A DNA stretch of 56,283 nucleotides from Amycolatopsis vastitatis (GTDB lineage: Bacteria; Actinomycetota; Actinomycetes; Mycobacteriales; Pseudonocardiaceae): contig NZ_NMUL01000083.1 of NCBI RefSeq assembly GCF_002234595.1, positions 1 through 56,283 of the forward strand, read 5' to 3'. The translations under genes and the position numbers were made by a program. The notes under the pieces are model-generated. The model was not told the origin of the DNA and did no database searches. It saw nothing but the letters and a program-made list of their open reading frames with translations. Positions 8,862 through 15,542 of this stretch are shown one piece after another. Every line of letters begins with the position of its first letter. Within the stretch, counting starts at the first letter, position 1.

Positions 8862-9590
8862 TCAGCGGCGGCGGATCGTCCGCTGGACGTTGCGCATCTT
8901 CGCGCCGGCCGGCATCGGGCCCTTCGGGAGCGCCGCGCCGCGGTTGCCGAGGGCGGCCAGCTTCGCCTCGAGGGCGTCGACCTGGGCCGGCTTGAGGTTG
9001 CGCGGCAGCTTCATCAGGTAGCCCTGGAGCTTCTTCAGCGGGAGCTGGCCGTCTTCGTGGCCGATCGTCACGTCGTAGATCGGCGTGTCGCCGATCAGGC
9101 GGGAGACGCGCTTCTTCTCCTGGGCGAGCAGGGTCTTCACGCGGTGCGACGCGCCTTCGGCGACCAGCACCACGCCGGGGCCGCCGAGGACCCGGTGCAC
9201 CGCGTCGAGCTGCGTCGTCGCCGCGACGGTCGGCGTCACCTTCCAGCGGCCGCGCAGGTTCTCCAGCGCCCACGCCGCGGCGCCGGGCTGGCCGTCGGCC
9301 TTCGAGTAGACCGTGCGCTGGACGCGCCGGCCGAAGATGATCATGGCGAGCAGGGCGCCGAGGACCAGGCCCAGCGGCAGCAGCACCCACTGCGCCTTGA
9401 AGAAGAACCCGATCCCGAACAGGACGCCGGCGACGACGACGATCGCGCCGACCATCCACGGGATGAGCCACGGGTCTTCCTTGCGCTGCATCTTGAAGGC
9501 CTCGAAGAGCTGGCCACGGCGTGCCTTGCTCGCCGCGCGCTTCTCCTTCTTGGCCTGCTTGGCCGCTTCCTTGTCCTGCTTACCCGCCAT
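8862..9590 (-). CDS. DUF4191 domain-containing membrane protein
   Basis: A 242-residue protein resembling M. tuberculosis Rv2219. It has a lysine-rich N-terminal tail (residues 1-30), two adjacent transmembrane segments (about 45-90: WMVGAIVVVAGVLFGIGFFF and WVLLPLGLVLGALLAMIIF), then a soluble domain. The C terminus is basic (MRNVQRTIRRR). No catalytic motif is seen and the function is unknown. The ATG start has TATCCT (plus-strand 9597-9602) exactly six bases upstream, so the mRNA is probably leaderless. It is divergent from uvrD2. Confidence 0.88.
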   Translation of the reverse strand: MAGKQDKEAAKQAKKEKRAASKARRGQLFEAFKMQRKEDPWLIPWMVGAIVVVAGVLFGIGFFFKAQWVLLPLGLVLGALLAMIIFGRRVQRTVYSKADGQPGAAAWALENLRGRWKVTPTVAATTQLDAVHRVLGGPGVVLVAEGASHRVKTLLAQEKKRVSRLIGDTPIYDVTIGHEDGQLPLKKLQGYLMKLPRNLKPAQVDALEAKLAALGNRGAALPKGPMPAGAKMRNVQRTIRRR

Positions 9591-9655
9591 ATGACCAGGA
9601 TACGGCCGCGTGCCCCTGCCCCGTTTCCCCGTCCCCCTCTGCGAGGATGCCGGAC

Positions 9656-11743
9656 GTGACCGGCGTACTTTCCACCAAGAGCATCAACCGTCTGCTCGAC
9701 GGTCTCGACCCCGAGCAGCGCGCCGCCGCCAGTGCCCCACGGGGGCCGGTCTGCGTGCTCGCCGGCGCCGGCACGGGCAAGACCCGCACGATCACGCACC
9801 GGATCGCCCACCTAGTCCGGTCCGGCCACGTTTCCGCCGGTCAGGTGCTCGCCGTCACCTTCACGACGCGGGCCGCGGGCGAGATGCGGACGCGGCTGCG
9901 CGGCCTCGGCGTCGACGCCGCGCAGGCGCTGACTTTCCACGCCGCCGCCCGCCGCCAGCTGCGGTACTTCTGGCCGCGCGTGGTCGGCGACCGGCCGTGG
10001 GACCTGCTGGAGAACAAGCTGCGCTACGTCGGGCAGGCCGCGAACCGGGCCAAGCTCGGCACCGAGGTCGAGGTCCTGCGCGACCTCGCGAGCGAGATCG
10101 AGTGGGCGAAGGCGTCGCTGATCAGCCCGGACGACTACCCGGCCGTCACCGCCCGCGCCCAGCGCGACATCCCGGCGCCGGCGGCGCAGATCGCCGAGGT
10201 CTACCGCACGTACGAAGAGCTGAAGAACGCCGCGCAGGTCCTCGACTTCGACGACCTCCTCCTCCACACGACGGCGGTGCTCGAAGAGCACGGCACCGTC
10301 GCCGAGGAGTTTCGCGACCGCTACCGCTGCTTCGTCGTCGACGAGTACCAGGACGTCACGCCGCTGCAGCAGCGCCTGCTCGACGCGTGGCTCGGCGGCC
10401 GCGACGACCTGACCGTCGTCGGCGACGCCAACCAGACCATCTACTCCTTCGGCGGAGCGTCGCCGAGGCCGCTGCTCGAGTTCACCCGGCGCTACCCGGA
10501 CGCCACCGTCGTGCGGCTCGAGCGTGACTACCGGTCGACGCCCGAGGTCGTCGCGCTGGCGAACCGGGTGATCGGCGCCGCGCGGGGCCGTCCGGCGGGC
10601 TCGCGGCTGAAGCTGATCGGCCAGCGGCCGCCCGGGCCGGAGCCGCGCTTCGCCGAGTTCGACGACGAGGCGGTCGAGGCCGAGGCCGTCGCCCGGCGGG
10701 TGCGCGAGCTGCTGGACGGCGGCGTCTCGGCGAGCGAGATCGCGATCCTCTACCGGGTGAACGCGCAGTCCGAGGCCTACGAATCGGCGTTGACCGAGGC
10801 GGGCATCCCGTACCTGGTCCGCGGCGGCGAGCGGTTCTTCAACCGGACGGAGGTCCGGCAGGCGATGTCCGCACTCCGCGCGGCGAGCGGCGACGGCAGC
10901 TCCGACCTGGTCACGACGGTGCGTTCGGTCCTCGCGCGGGTCGGCCTCACCGAGTCGCCGCCCGCCGGCGGCGCGGCCAAGGAACGCTGGGACGCGCTCC
11001 TGGCGATCGTCGAACTGGCCGAGGAACTCGCCGCGACGGTCGAGGACGCGGACCTGCCGCGGTTCTGCGCCGAGCTCGACCAGCGCGCCGCGGCCCAGCA
11101 CCCGCCGACGGTCGAGGGCGTGACGCTCGCGTCGCTGCACGCGGCGAAGGGCCTGGAATGGGACGCCGTGTTCCTCGTCGGCCTGGCCGAGGGCACGATG
11201 CCGATCCTGCACGCCGGCGACGACGAAGCGGCGATCGAGGAGGAGCGTCGGCTGTTCTACGTTGGCGTCACCCGGGCCCGCGAGCACCTGTGGCTGTCGT
11301 GGGCGCTGGCCCGCACGCCGGGCGCGCGGCGCAACCGGCGGCGCAGCCGGTTCCTCTACGGCCTGGTCCCGGAGGACCACCCGGCCGCCAGGGTGGCGCG
11401 GTCGCAGCAGCAGAAGCCGTCGACGCCGGCCAAGACGCGCTGCCGCGTCTGCGGCGGGCCGCTGCTGGAGACCATCGAAGTCAAGCTGGGCCGCTGCGGG
11501 CGCTGCCCGTCCACGGTGGACGAGGCCCTGCTGGAGCGGCTGAAGTCGTGGCGCGCCGACCGGGCTCGCGAGCTGAAGGTGCCGGCGTTCGTCGTGTTCA
11601 CGGACGCGACGCTGATGGCCATCGCCGAGCAGCGCCCGGTCGACGAAGGGGCACTGGTGTCGATCTCCGGCATCGGCGCGACCAAGCTCGAACGCTTCGG
11701 CGCGGAGATCCTCGGCGTCGTCCGGGCATCGGCGGAGTCCTGA
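9656..11743 (+). CDS. uvrD2: UvrD/Rep-family 3'-5' DNA helicase with HRDC domain (UvrD2)
   Basis: A 695-residue superfamily 1A helicase. Walker A AGAGTGKT lies at about residues 36-43, the Walker B/motif II as VVDEYQDVT near 228-236, and a QTIYSFGGA motif III soon after. A cysteine cluster follows the core (CRVCGG and CGRCPS, about residues 597-622), and the protein ends in an HRDC domain (ISGIGATKLERFG). This is the UvrD2 layout of actinobacteria, active in DNA unwinding and repair. GTG 9656 was chosen, with GAGG nine bases upstream; ATG 9647 in the same frame is possible. Its position before whiB7 is conserved with Rv3198c-Rv3197A. Confidence 0.93.
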   Translation: MTGVLSTKSINRLLDGLDPEQRAAASAPRGPVCVLAGAGTGKTRTITHRIAHLVRSGHVSAGQVLAVTFTTRAAGEMRTRLRGLGVDAAQALTFHAAARRQLRYFWPRVVGDRPWDLLENKLRYVGQAANRAKLGTEVEVLRDLASEIEWAKASLISPDDYPAVTARAQRDIPAPAAQIAEVYRTYEELKNAAQVLDFDDLLLHTTAVLEEHGTVAEEFRDRYRCFVVDEYQDVTPLQQRLLDAWLGGRDDLTVVGDANQTIYSFGGASPRPLLEFTRRYPDATVVRLERDYRSTPEVVALANRVIGAARGRPAGSRLKLIGQRPPGPEPRFAEFDDEAVEAEAVARRVRELLDGGVSASEIAILYRVNAQSEAYESALTEAGIPYLVRGGERFFNRTEVRQAMSALRAASGDGSSDLVTTVRSVLARVGLTESPPAGGAAKERWDALLAIVELAEELAATVEDADLPRFCAELDQRAAAQHPPTVEGVTLASLHAAKGLEWDAVFLVGLAEGTMPILHAGDDEAAIEEERRLFYVGVTRAREHLWLSWALARTPGARRNRRRSRFLYGLVPEDHPAARVARSQQQKPSTPAKTRCRVCGGPLLETIEVKLGRCGRCPSTVDEALLERLKSWRADRARELKVPAFVVFTDATLMAIAEQRPVDEGALVSISGIGATKLERFGAEILGVVRASAES

Positions 11744-11978
11744 CGGGGCTCGGCCGGTTCCGGCGGCGCATGGTCGGTCCGAGTGCGCTTCGGCGGTGCC
11801 CGATCGGGCCGCCCTTTCGGGCAGTCTGTCGGGCGATCGCTTTCCGGCCGGTGTCGTCCCGCCCGCGCCGAGGGTGCGGCCGACCGGCGACGATGCGGTC
11901 TTGACCGCGTCGCAGCCATGATCGACGCGGCGAACCCGCTGCTCAGGGGCGATCTTCGTAACTTCGAGGATTTTCCCG
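11744..11978. other. Intergenic region between uvrD2 and the whiB7 promoter
   Basis: I see no gene. The sequence is rich in TCGG/CCGA repeats with short hairpins such as GGGCCGCCC, which may end uvrD2 transcription. The A+T content rises toward the right end, where the whiB7 promoter begins. Confidence 0.5.
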
Positions 11979-12017
11979 TTAATTGAGTTGCCCCGGTGTG
12001 GTGGGGGGCAATAACCT
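11979..12017 (+). promoter_or_regulatory. Probable WhiB7-autoregulated promoter of the whiB7 unit
   Basis: The AT-rich block TTAATT (11979-11984) is followed by three bases (GAG), a -35 hexamer TTGCCC (11988-11993), an 18-base spacer and a -10 hexamer TAACCT (12012-12017). As I recall, mycobacterial WhiB7-dependent promoters have an AT-rich motif three bases upstream of a SigA -35 element, contacted by the WhiB7 AT-hook. The match is good, and the promoter lies about 500 bp before the whiB7 start, leaving a long leader. A hairpin (CCGAGCCC/GGGCTCGG, 12025-12043) follows just after the predicted start point. Confidence 0.7.
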
Positions 12018-12111
12018 GCCAGTACCGAGCCCGAAGGGCTCGGCTGGGGATCCACGTCGCAGCGCCGCTCGGCGGCCGTGTGTACAGAGTACAGAAGGAG
12101 GTGCCGGTGAA

Positions 12112-12369
12112 ATGACCATCAACGTGACGCTCACGAACCCGGGCACCCGTCTGTCCTGCGCCGCGGAAACCGCGGCTGCTTCGCGCCCGGGCACCAATGT
12201 GTCCGTGAGCGCGCACGAGATCCGTGGCATGCGTCGCGTCGAGCGGCGTTGGGCCACCGGTGTCGTCGTCTTCGGGACGCAGGGCGTTCTCGCCGCGTAC
12301 CCGCAGGCCGATCTGCCGACCATCAAGCAGTTCCGTGTTCCGTTGTCGATACGGGAGCGAAGTTCCTGA
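12112..12369 (+). CDS. Leader ORF (85 aa) upstream of whiB7
   Basis: An 85-residue reading frame beginning with MTINVTLTNPGTRLS, preceded by a strong AAGGAGG-type ribosome site whose last base is 10 bases before the ATG. I do not recognise a domain. It lies wholly inside the whiB7 leader, and its stop codon (12367-12369) is 20 bases before a strong intrinsic terminator. A perfect 7-bp inverted repeat (TCCTGAC-CTA-GTCAGGA, 12364-12380) covers the stop. In mycobacteria and some other actinobacteria, whiB7 is induced when ribosomes stall on a leader ORF and the terminator fails to form. I infer the same role here, although this ORF is longer than most leader peptides and may encode a functional small protein. 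Confidence 0.65.
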   Translation: MTINVTLTNPGTRLSCAAETAAASRPGTNVSVSAHEIRGMRRVERRWATGVVVFGTQGVLAAYPQADLPTIKQFRVPLSIRERSS

Positions 12370-12389
12370 CCTAGTCAGGACACGAGGCT

Positions 12390-12439
12390 CACGAAGGCCG
12401 CGGAACCGGAAACCCCGGATCCGCGGCCTTCGTGTTTTT
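12390..12439 (+). terminator. Intrinsic terminator/attenuator in the whiB7 leader
   Basis: A perfect 15-bp stem (12390-12404 with 12420-12434; left arm CACGAAGGCCGCGGA), a 15-base loop, and a run of five T (12435-12439). It sits between the leader ORF and the whiB7 start codon, so it must be read through for whiB7 expression. This is the hallmark of attenuation control. Confidence 0.85.
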
Positions 12440-12520
12440 GGCTGCACAACCCAAGAGGAACCAGCGTTGCCCAGCTCCATCTCCCAAGAGAAAACCCGTA
12501 CGACACAAGGAGGAACCCCC

Positions 12521-12877
12521 ATGTCTTCGGCCATCGCCTACACCTCGGGTGAGGCAATATTCGCCGACCTGCTCGACCCGATCGCCGTCCCCGACGTGGC
12601 GCTGCCCTGCCGTTCGGGCGACGCGGACCTGTGGTTCGCGGAGTCCCCGGCCGAGCTCGAGCGCGCCAAGGCGCAGTGCGCCGACTGCCCGGTGCGCGAG
12701 GCCTGCCTGGCCGGTGCGCTGGCCCGGCGTGAGCCGTGGGGCGTCTGGGGTGGCGAGATCTTCGAGCGCGGTGTCGTGATCGCGCGCAAGCGGCCCCGCG
12801 GCCGTCCGCGCAAGAACGCCGCCGTTGAGCCCGCCGCGGCCAAGGCCCGCGGCGATCACCGGAGCGCCGCCGCATGA
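12521..12877 (+). CDS. whiB7: WhiB7 iron-sulfur transcriptional regulator of antibiotic stress
   Basis: A 118-residue WhiB-family protein. Four Fe-S cysteines are at residues 30, 53, 56 and 62, in the pattern C-x22-C-x2-C-x5-C. The turn GVWGGE is at 74-79 and an AT-hook RGRPR at about 93-97; the AT-hook separates WhiB7 from other WhiB proteins. WhiB7 binds the primary sigma factor and activates intrinsic drug-resistance genes. AAGGAGG (12507-12513) is seven bases before the ATG. The gene follows uvrD2 as in M. tuberculosis and is controlled by the upstream promoter and attenuator. A second small ORF overlaps its stop codon. Confidence 0.95.
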   Translation: MSSAIAYTSGEAIFADLLDPIAVPDVALPCRSGDADLWFAESPAELERAKAQCADCPVREACLAGALARREPWGVWGGEIFERGVVIARKRPRGRPRKNAAVEPAAAKARGDHRSAAA

Positions 12878-13125
12878 GCGTCGAACCGGTTACCGCAAAG
12901 GACTACGAAGCGCGGATGTGTCCGCGACTGCAGTTGACGAAGACCGAGATCGAGGAGATCAGCGAGATGTTGCTTTATGAAGAACTGTCCAGGGCTCGAA
13001 TACGGGACCTGGAGGAGGGGGTCCGCGCCCAGCGGGCCCGAGGTAGCGCGCGTGCGGCCCGCCGCTGGACGCGAGTAGCCCGATGGGCCGCTCGACGGGC
13101 GGAGCGGTACCAGGACCAGAACTGA
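12874..13125 (+). CDS. Small basic protein translationally coupled to whiB7
   Basis: An 83-residue frame (MSVEPVTAKDYEARM...) whose ATG overlaps the whiB7 stop (ATGA), so it is probably translated by coupling. The middle part is helical and acidic (LTKTEIEEISEMLLYEELS) and the C-terminal half is strongly arginine-rich. I recognise no family. Being in the same transcription unit, it should be induced with whiB7 under antibiotic stress. A terminator hairpin follows eight bases after its stop, which marks the end of the unit. Confidence 0.72.
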   Translation: MSVEPVTAKDYEARMCPRLQLTKTEIEEISEMLLYEELSRARIRDLEEGVRAQRARGSARAARRWTRVARWAARRAERYQDQN

Positions 13126-13132
13126 GCGCAGA

Positions 13133-13160
13133 GCCCCTGCCGCCTTCGGGCGGCGGGGGC
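13133..13160 (+). terminator. Hairpin terminator after the whiB7 unit
   Basis: Arms GCCCCTGCCGCC (13133-13144) and GGCGGCGGGGGC (13149-13160) pair over 12 bp with one G-U pair around a TTCG tetraloop. There is no T tract. It follows the small ORF coupled to whiB7. Confidence 0.75.
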
Positions 13161-13220
13161 CGTCGTGCTGGTCGGCGAGTGTGCGTCCCGCTGTGCCCCG
13201 GCTGTCCGGCGGCCGCAGGT

Positions 13221-13274
13221 CGTGAACGACTCGTTCATGTCGCCGGACGTCATGAACGACTCGTTCATGACGTC
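13221..13274. repeat. Twin copies of a CATGAACGA palindrome
   Basis: Two copies of the odd-centred palindrome CATGAACGA-C-TCGTTCATG lie in tandem. The second (13246-13274) extends to a perfect 29-bp palindrome with 14-bp arms that begin GACGTC. The first (13221-13239) has one mismatch. They lie in the 199-bp gap before the methyltransferase gene. Possibilities are a paired operator, a REP-like dispersed element or a terminator-like hairpin. Confidence 0.85.
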
Positions 13275-13359
13275 GTCGGCGGCTGGATGCCGTGGGGGTC
13301 TTTCGGAACCTCCTTCGGCGGTCCGGGCCGCGGTGGGCGGGCTGGTGTTGAATGGGCTG

Positions 13360-14232
13360 ATGTCCGGACACACCCATGACGACATCGACTGGGCGGACCG
13401 CCTCGCCCAGCTGCGCATGGCCGACACGCTCGACGCCATGGCCCTCACCCCCGTTGCCCGGCGGCTCGTCGGCTCGGTGCCGGAGCGGCCGACCGTCGTC
13501 GATGTCGGGTCCGGGGCCGGCGGGATGAGCGTGCTGTTCGCGCGCGAGCTCGCCCACCGCTCCGGGGGCACCGTCGTGCTCGTCGACACCACGCCGAAAC
13601 TGCTTGCCGAGGCCGAGCGGGCCGTTGCCGCGGTGGCCGCCGGCTCCGTCGAGGTCGTCAGCCTGTCCGGTGACCTCGCCGACCCCGGGCTGGCCGGCCG
13701 GGTGCCCGCCGCCGATCTCGTGTGGGCCTCCGGCGTCGTGCACCACGTCGGTGACCAGCAGGCCGCCCTGCGGACGCTCGCCGGCCTGCTGCGGCCGGGC
13801 GGGGTGCTCGCCATCTCCGAGGGCGGCCTCGAAATGCGGTGCCTTCCCTGGGACCTCGGCGTCGGGCGGCCCGGGCTGGAGCAACGGCTGCACGCCGCGC
13901 GGTCCGCGTGGTTCTCCCGGATGCGCGCCGGGATCCCGGGCAGCGTCGCCATGCCCTACGGCTGGCCGCGCGCGCTTCGCGAAGCCGGGCTCGCGGACGT
14001 CGAGTCCTTCGGCGCGCTCATCGACCACCCGATGCCGGGCTCGGACCTCCTGCGCGAGTACGTCGTGCATCGCGTCGGCTGGTTCGCCGAGTCGGCCGAG
14101 GAGTGGCTGGACGCGGACGATCTCGCCGCGATCGCCGCCCTGACCGACCCGGGAAGCCCGGACTTCCTCGGCCACCGGGACGATCTGTACCTGTTCGGCG
14201 CCAAGGAGATCCACTGTGGACGGTTGCGGTGA
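13360..14232 (+). CDS. Class I SAM-dependent methyltransferase
   Basis: A 290-residue methyltransferase. Motif I is VVDVGSGAGGMS (about residues 46-57), followed by an acidic residue after the second strand (VVLVDTTPK) and VWASGVVHHV as a motif IV-like segment. The C-terminal part is long and probably forms the substrate cap. The methyl acceptor is unknown. The ATG at 13360 was chosen because it is preceded at six bases by TGTTGAAT (extended -10-like) and gives a normal N terminus; the open frame further upstream translates the palindromic repeat. Its stop overlaps the next start (GTGA). Confidence 0.85.
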   Translation: MSGHTHDDIDWADRLAQLRMADTLDAMALTPVARRLVGSVPERPTVVDVGSGAGGMSVLFARELAHRSGGTVVLVDTTPKLLAEAERAVAAVAAGSVEVVSLSGDLADPGLAGRVPAADLVWASGVVHHVGDQQAALRTLAGLLRPGGVLAISEGGLEMRCLPWDLGVGRPGLEQRLHAARSAWFSRMRAGIPGSVAMPYGWPRALREAGLADVESFGALIDHPMPGSDLLREYVVHRVGWFAESAEEWLDADDLAAIAALTDPGSPDFLGHRDDLYLFGAKEIHCGRLR

Positions 14233-14414
14233 GCGCGCCCGAGCCGGCCGTGTGCACGCGTTGCGGACGCGGCCGAAGCGCTGACGACGACCCGGTTACG
14301 GCGCTCGCCTGGGTGTCCACCCGCGAGCGAGGGACGCAACAGTGGCTGTGCCCGGACTGCGCGCGGCAGCACGTGCGCGACATCGAGGGCAAGCTGCCCG
14401 ACGAGTACTGGTGA
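14229..14414 (+). CDS. Small zinc-ribbon protein
   Basis: A 61-residue protein with two CxxC pairs (CTRC at 9-12 and CPDC at about 45-48), the pattern of a zinc ribbon. The C terminus (QHVRDIEGKLPDEYW) looks conserved rather than random. The GTG start overlaps the methyltransferase stop codon, so the two are likely translationally coupled. The function is unknown; a nucleic-acid or protein adaptor role is possible. Confidence 0.75.
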   Translation: MSAPEPAVCTRCGRGRSADDDPVTALAWVSTRERGTQQWLCPDCARQHVRDIEGKLPDEYW

Positions 14415-14491
14415 TCAATCCGTCCTCCTGAGCGATCGATGGCCACGGGCTCGCCCGGCAGTTCACCGCGCGAGTGCTGGTGCTTGAGTTG

Positions 14492-15439
14492 TCAGGCCGC
14501 GTCTCCGATGGGCGTCATCGGGACCGCGCGGACCCGCGGGCGGGGTGTGCGTGACGCTTCGCCGAAGGCCTGGGCCAGCTCCAGCGCCACCTCCTGGGGA
14601 ACCTGGCGCAGCTGGCGGACCGTGCAGCGGACCAGGACGATGCCCGTGGCCGCCAGCGCGAGGTGGCTGAAGCCGCCGCCGGGGCCCGGGCCGCACTGGT
14701 ACCGCCAGGCCAGCCCGATCTCGTCCCACCACGCGTCCGCCTCGCCGATGCGGCGGCCGCGCCGGTCGCAGATCGTCACGTCCCAGATCGGCGGCGGGAG
14801 CCGGGCGGCGTCGAGGACGCGTGTCGCCAGGCCGTGGGCTTGGATCGGCCGCTCGTCGATCGTGCGGAGCACCTTGCGGACCGCCGCCGTGCCGCGCTGC
14901 GGACCGTCGGCCAGCTCCGCCAGCAGCTCTCGCCGGTCGCACAGGCCCCAGTAGAGCGGCAGCGTCAGCAGGTGCCGGATCCGGGCCGGATCGGGTTCCG
15001 ACCGGGCCAGGTCGAGCGTCGCCCGGGCCGGCGGCGCGAACGGCAGCCCGTCGACCACCACCGGGTCCGGCAACCGGGCCGTGCGTGCCGCCCGGACGCC
15101 GGCGCGGGCGGCCGCCCGGCAGTGGTCGGGCACCAGCAGCCGGATCTCGCCGTCGGCCGGGCACTTCACGCCGTGGGCCTGCAGGGCGTCGGCGCCGCTG
15201 ATCACCACCCCGGCGCCGTACCGCCCGAGCGCGGCGTGCAGCAGCTGCCGCCGGGTCGGGGTGGTGTTGCGCAGCAGGACGACACCGGGGTGCAGGCGGC
15301 GCCACGGCCCACCGGGGCCGCAGAGCCGCCGGGTTCTTCGGTCGGACACCCCGGCCCTGCGTAGCTGTTCGAGGCTCATCACCTCGCAGGTGCCGGGATT
15401 ACTGAGGGACAGTGGATCGGTGCGTTGAGTAGCGGTCAT
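14492..15439 (-). CDS. AbiEi-like winged-helix protein with endonuclease-like C-terminal domain
   Basis: A 315-residue protein. The N terminus (LRRAGVSDRRTRRLC...GPWRRLHPGVVLL) resembles the winged-helix domain of AbiEi-type antitoxins, and the C-terminal region (RRGRRIGEADAWWDEIGLAWRYQCG) resembles the core of DUF559/Vsr-like nuclease folds, where the Asp and Glu would be metal ligands. Such proteins are common in actinobacteria, usually without a toxin gene beside them, and none is seen here. The ATG at 15439 was preferred over 15490. It is downstream of the ABC1 kinase gene across a 103-bp gap holding two DnaA boxes. Assignment is by pattern only. Confidence 0.65.
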   Translation of the reverse strand: MTATQRTDPLSLSNPGTCEVMSLEQLRRAGVSDRRTRRLCGPGGPWRRLHPGVVLLRNTTPTRRQLLHAALGRYGAGVVISGADALQAHGVKCPADGEIRLLVPDHCRAAARAGVRAARTARLPDPVVVDGLPFAPPARATLDLARSEPDPARIRHLLTLPLYWGLCDRRELLAELADGPQRGTAAVRKVLRTIDERPIQAHGLATRVLDAARLPPPIWDVTICDRRGRRIGEADAWWDEIGLAWRYQCGPGPGGGFSHLALAATGIVLVRCTVRQLRQVPQEVALELAQAFGEASRTPRPRVRAVPMTPIGDAA

Positions 15440-15491
15440 GGTTCGAGCATGGCGGCTCGGCCAACCGGGTGGAACCCCGTTCTTGGACACT

Positions 15492-15541
15492 TGTGGACAA
15501 CTCGGCGGAATCCGTCCGTTCGCGGCCTCGCCTGTGGATAA
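15492..15541 (-). promoter_or_regulatory. Two DnaA boxes in the gap upstream of the AbiEi-like gene
   Basis: TGTGGACAA (15492-15500, complement of TTGTCCACA) and TGTGGATAA (15533-15541, complement of the consensus TTATCCACA) lie in the same orientation in a 103-bp gap. Both are exact 9-mers. They could bind DnaA for transcriptional control or titration. Confidence 0.6.
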
Positions 15542-15542
15542 C

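Noticed and set aside
13165..13359. Longer N terminus for the methyltransferase
   Set aside because: It would translate the twin palindromes (giving repeated NDSFM) and precede the conserved domain with no family match.
15492..15541. Chromosome origin of replication
   Set aside because: There are too few DnaA boxes, and no dnaA, dnaN or AT-rich unwinding region is nearby.
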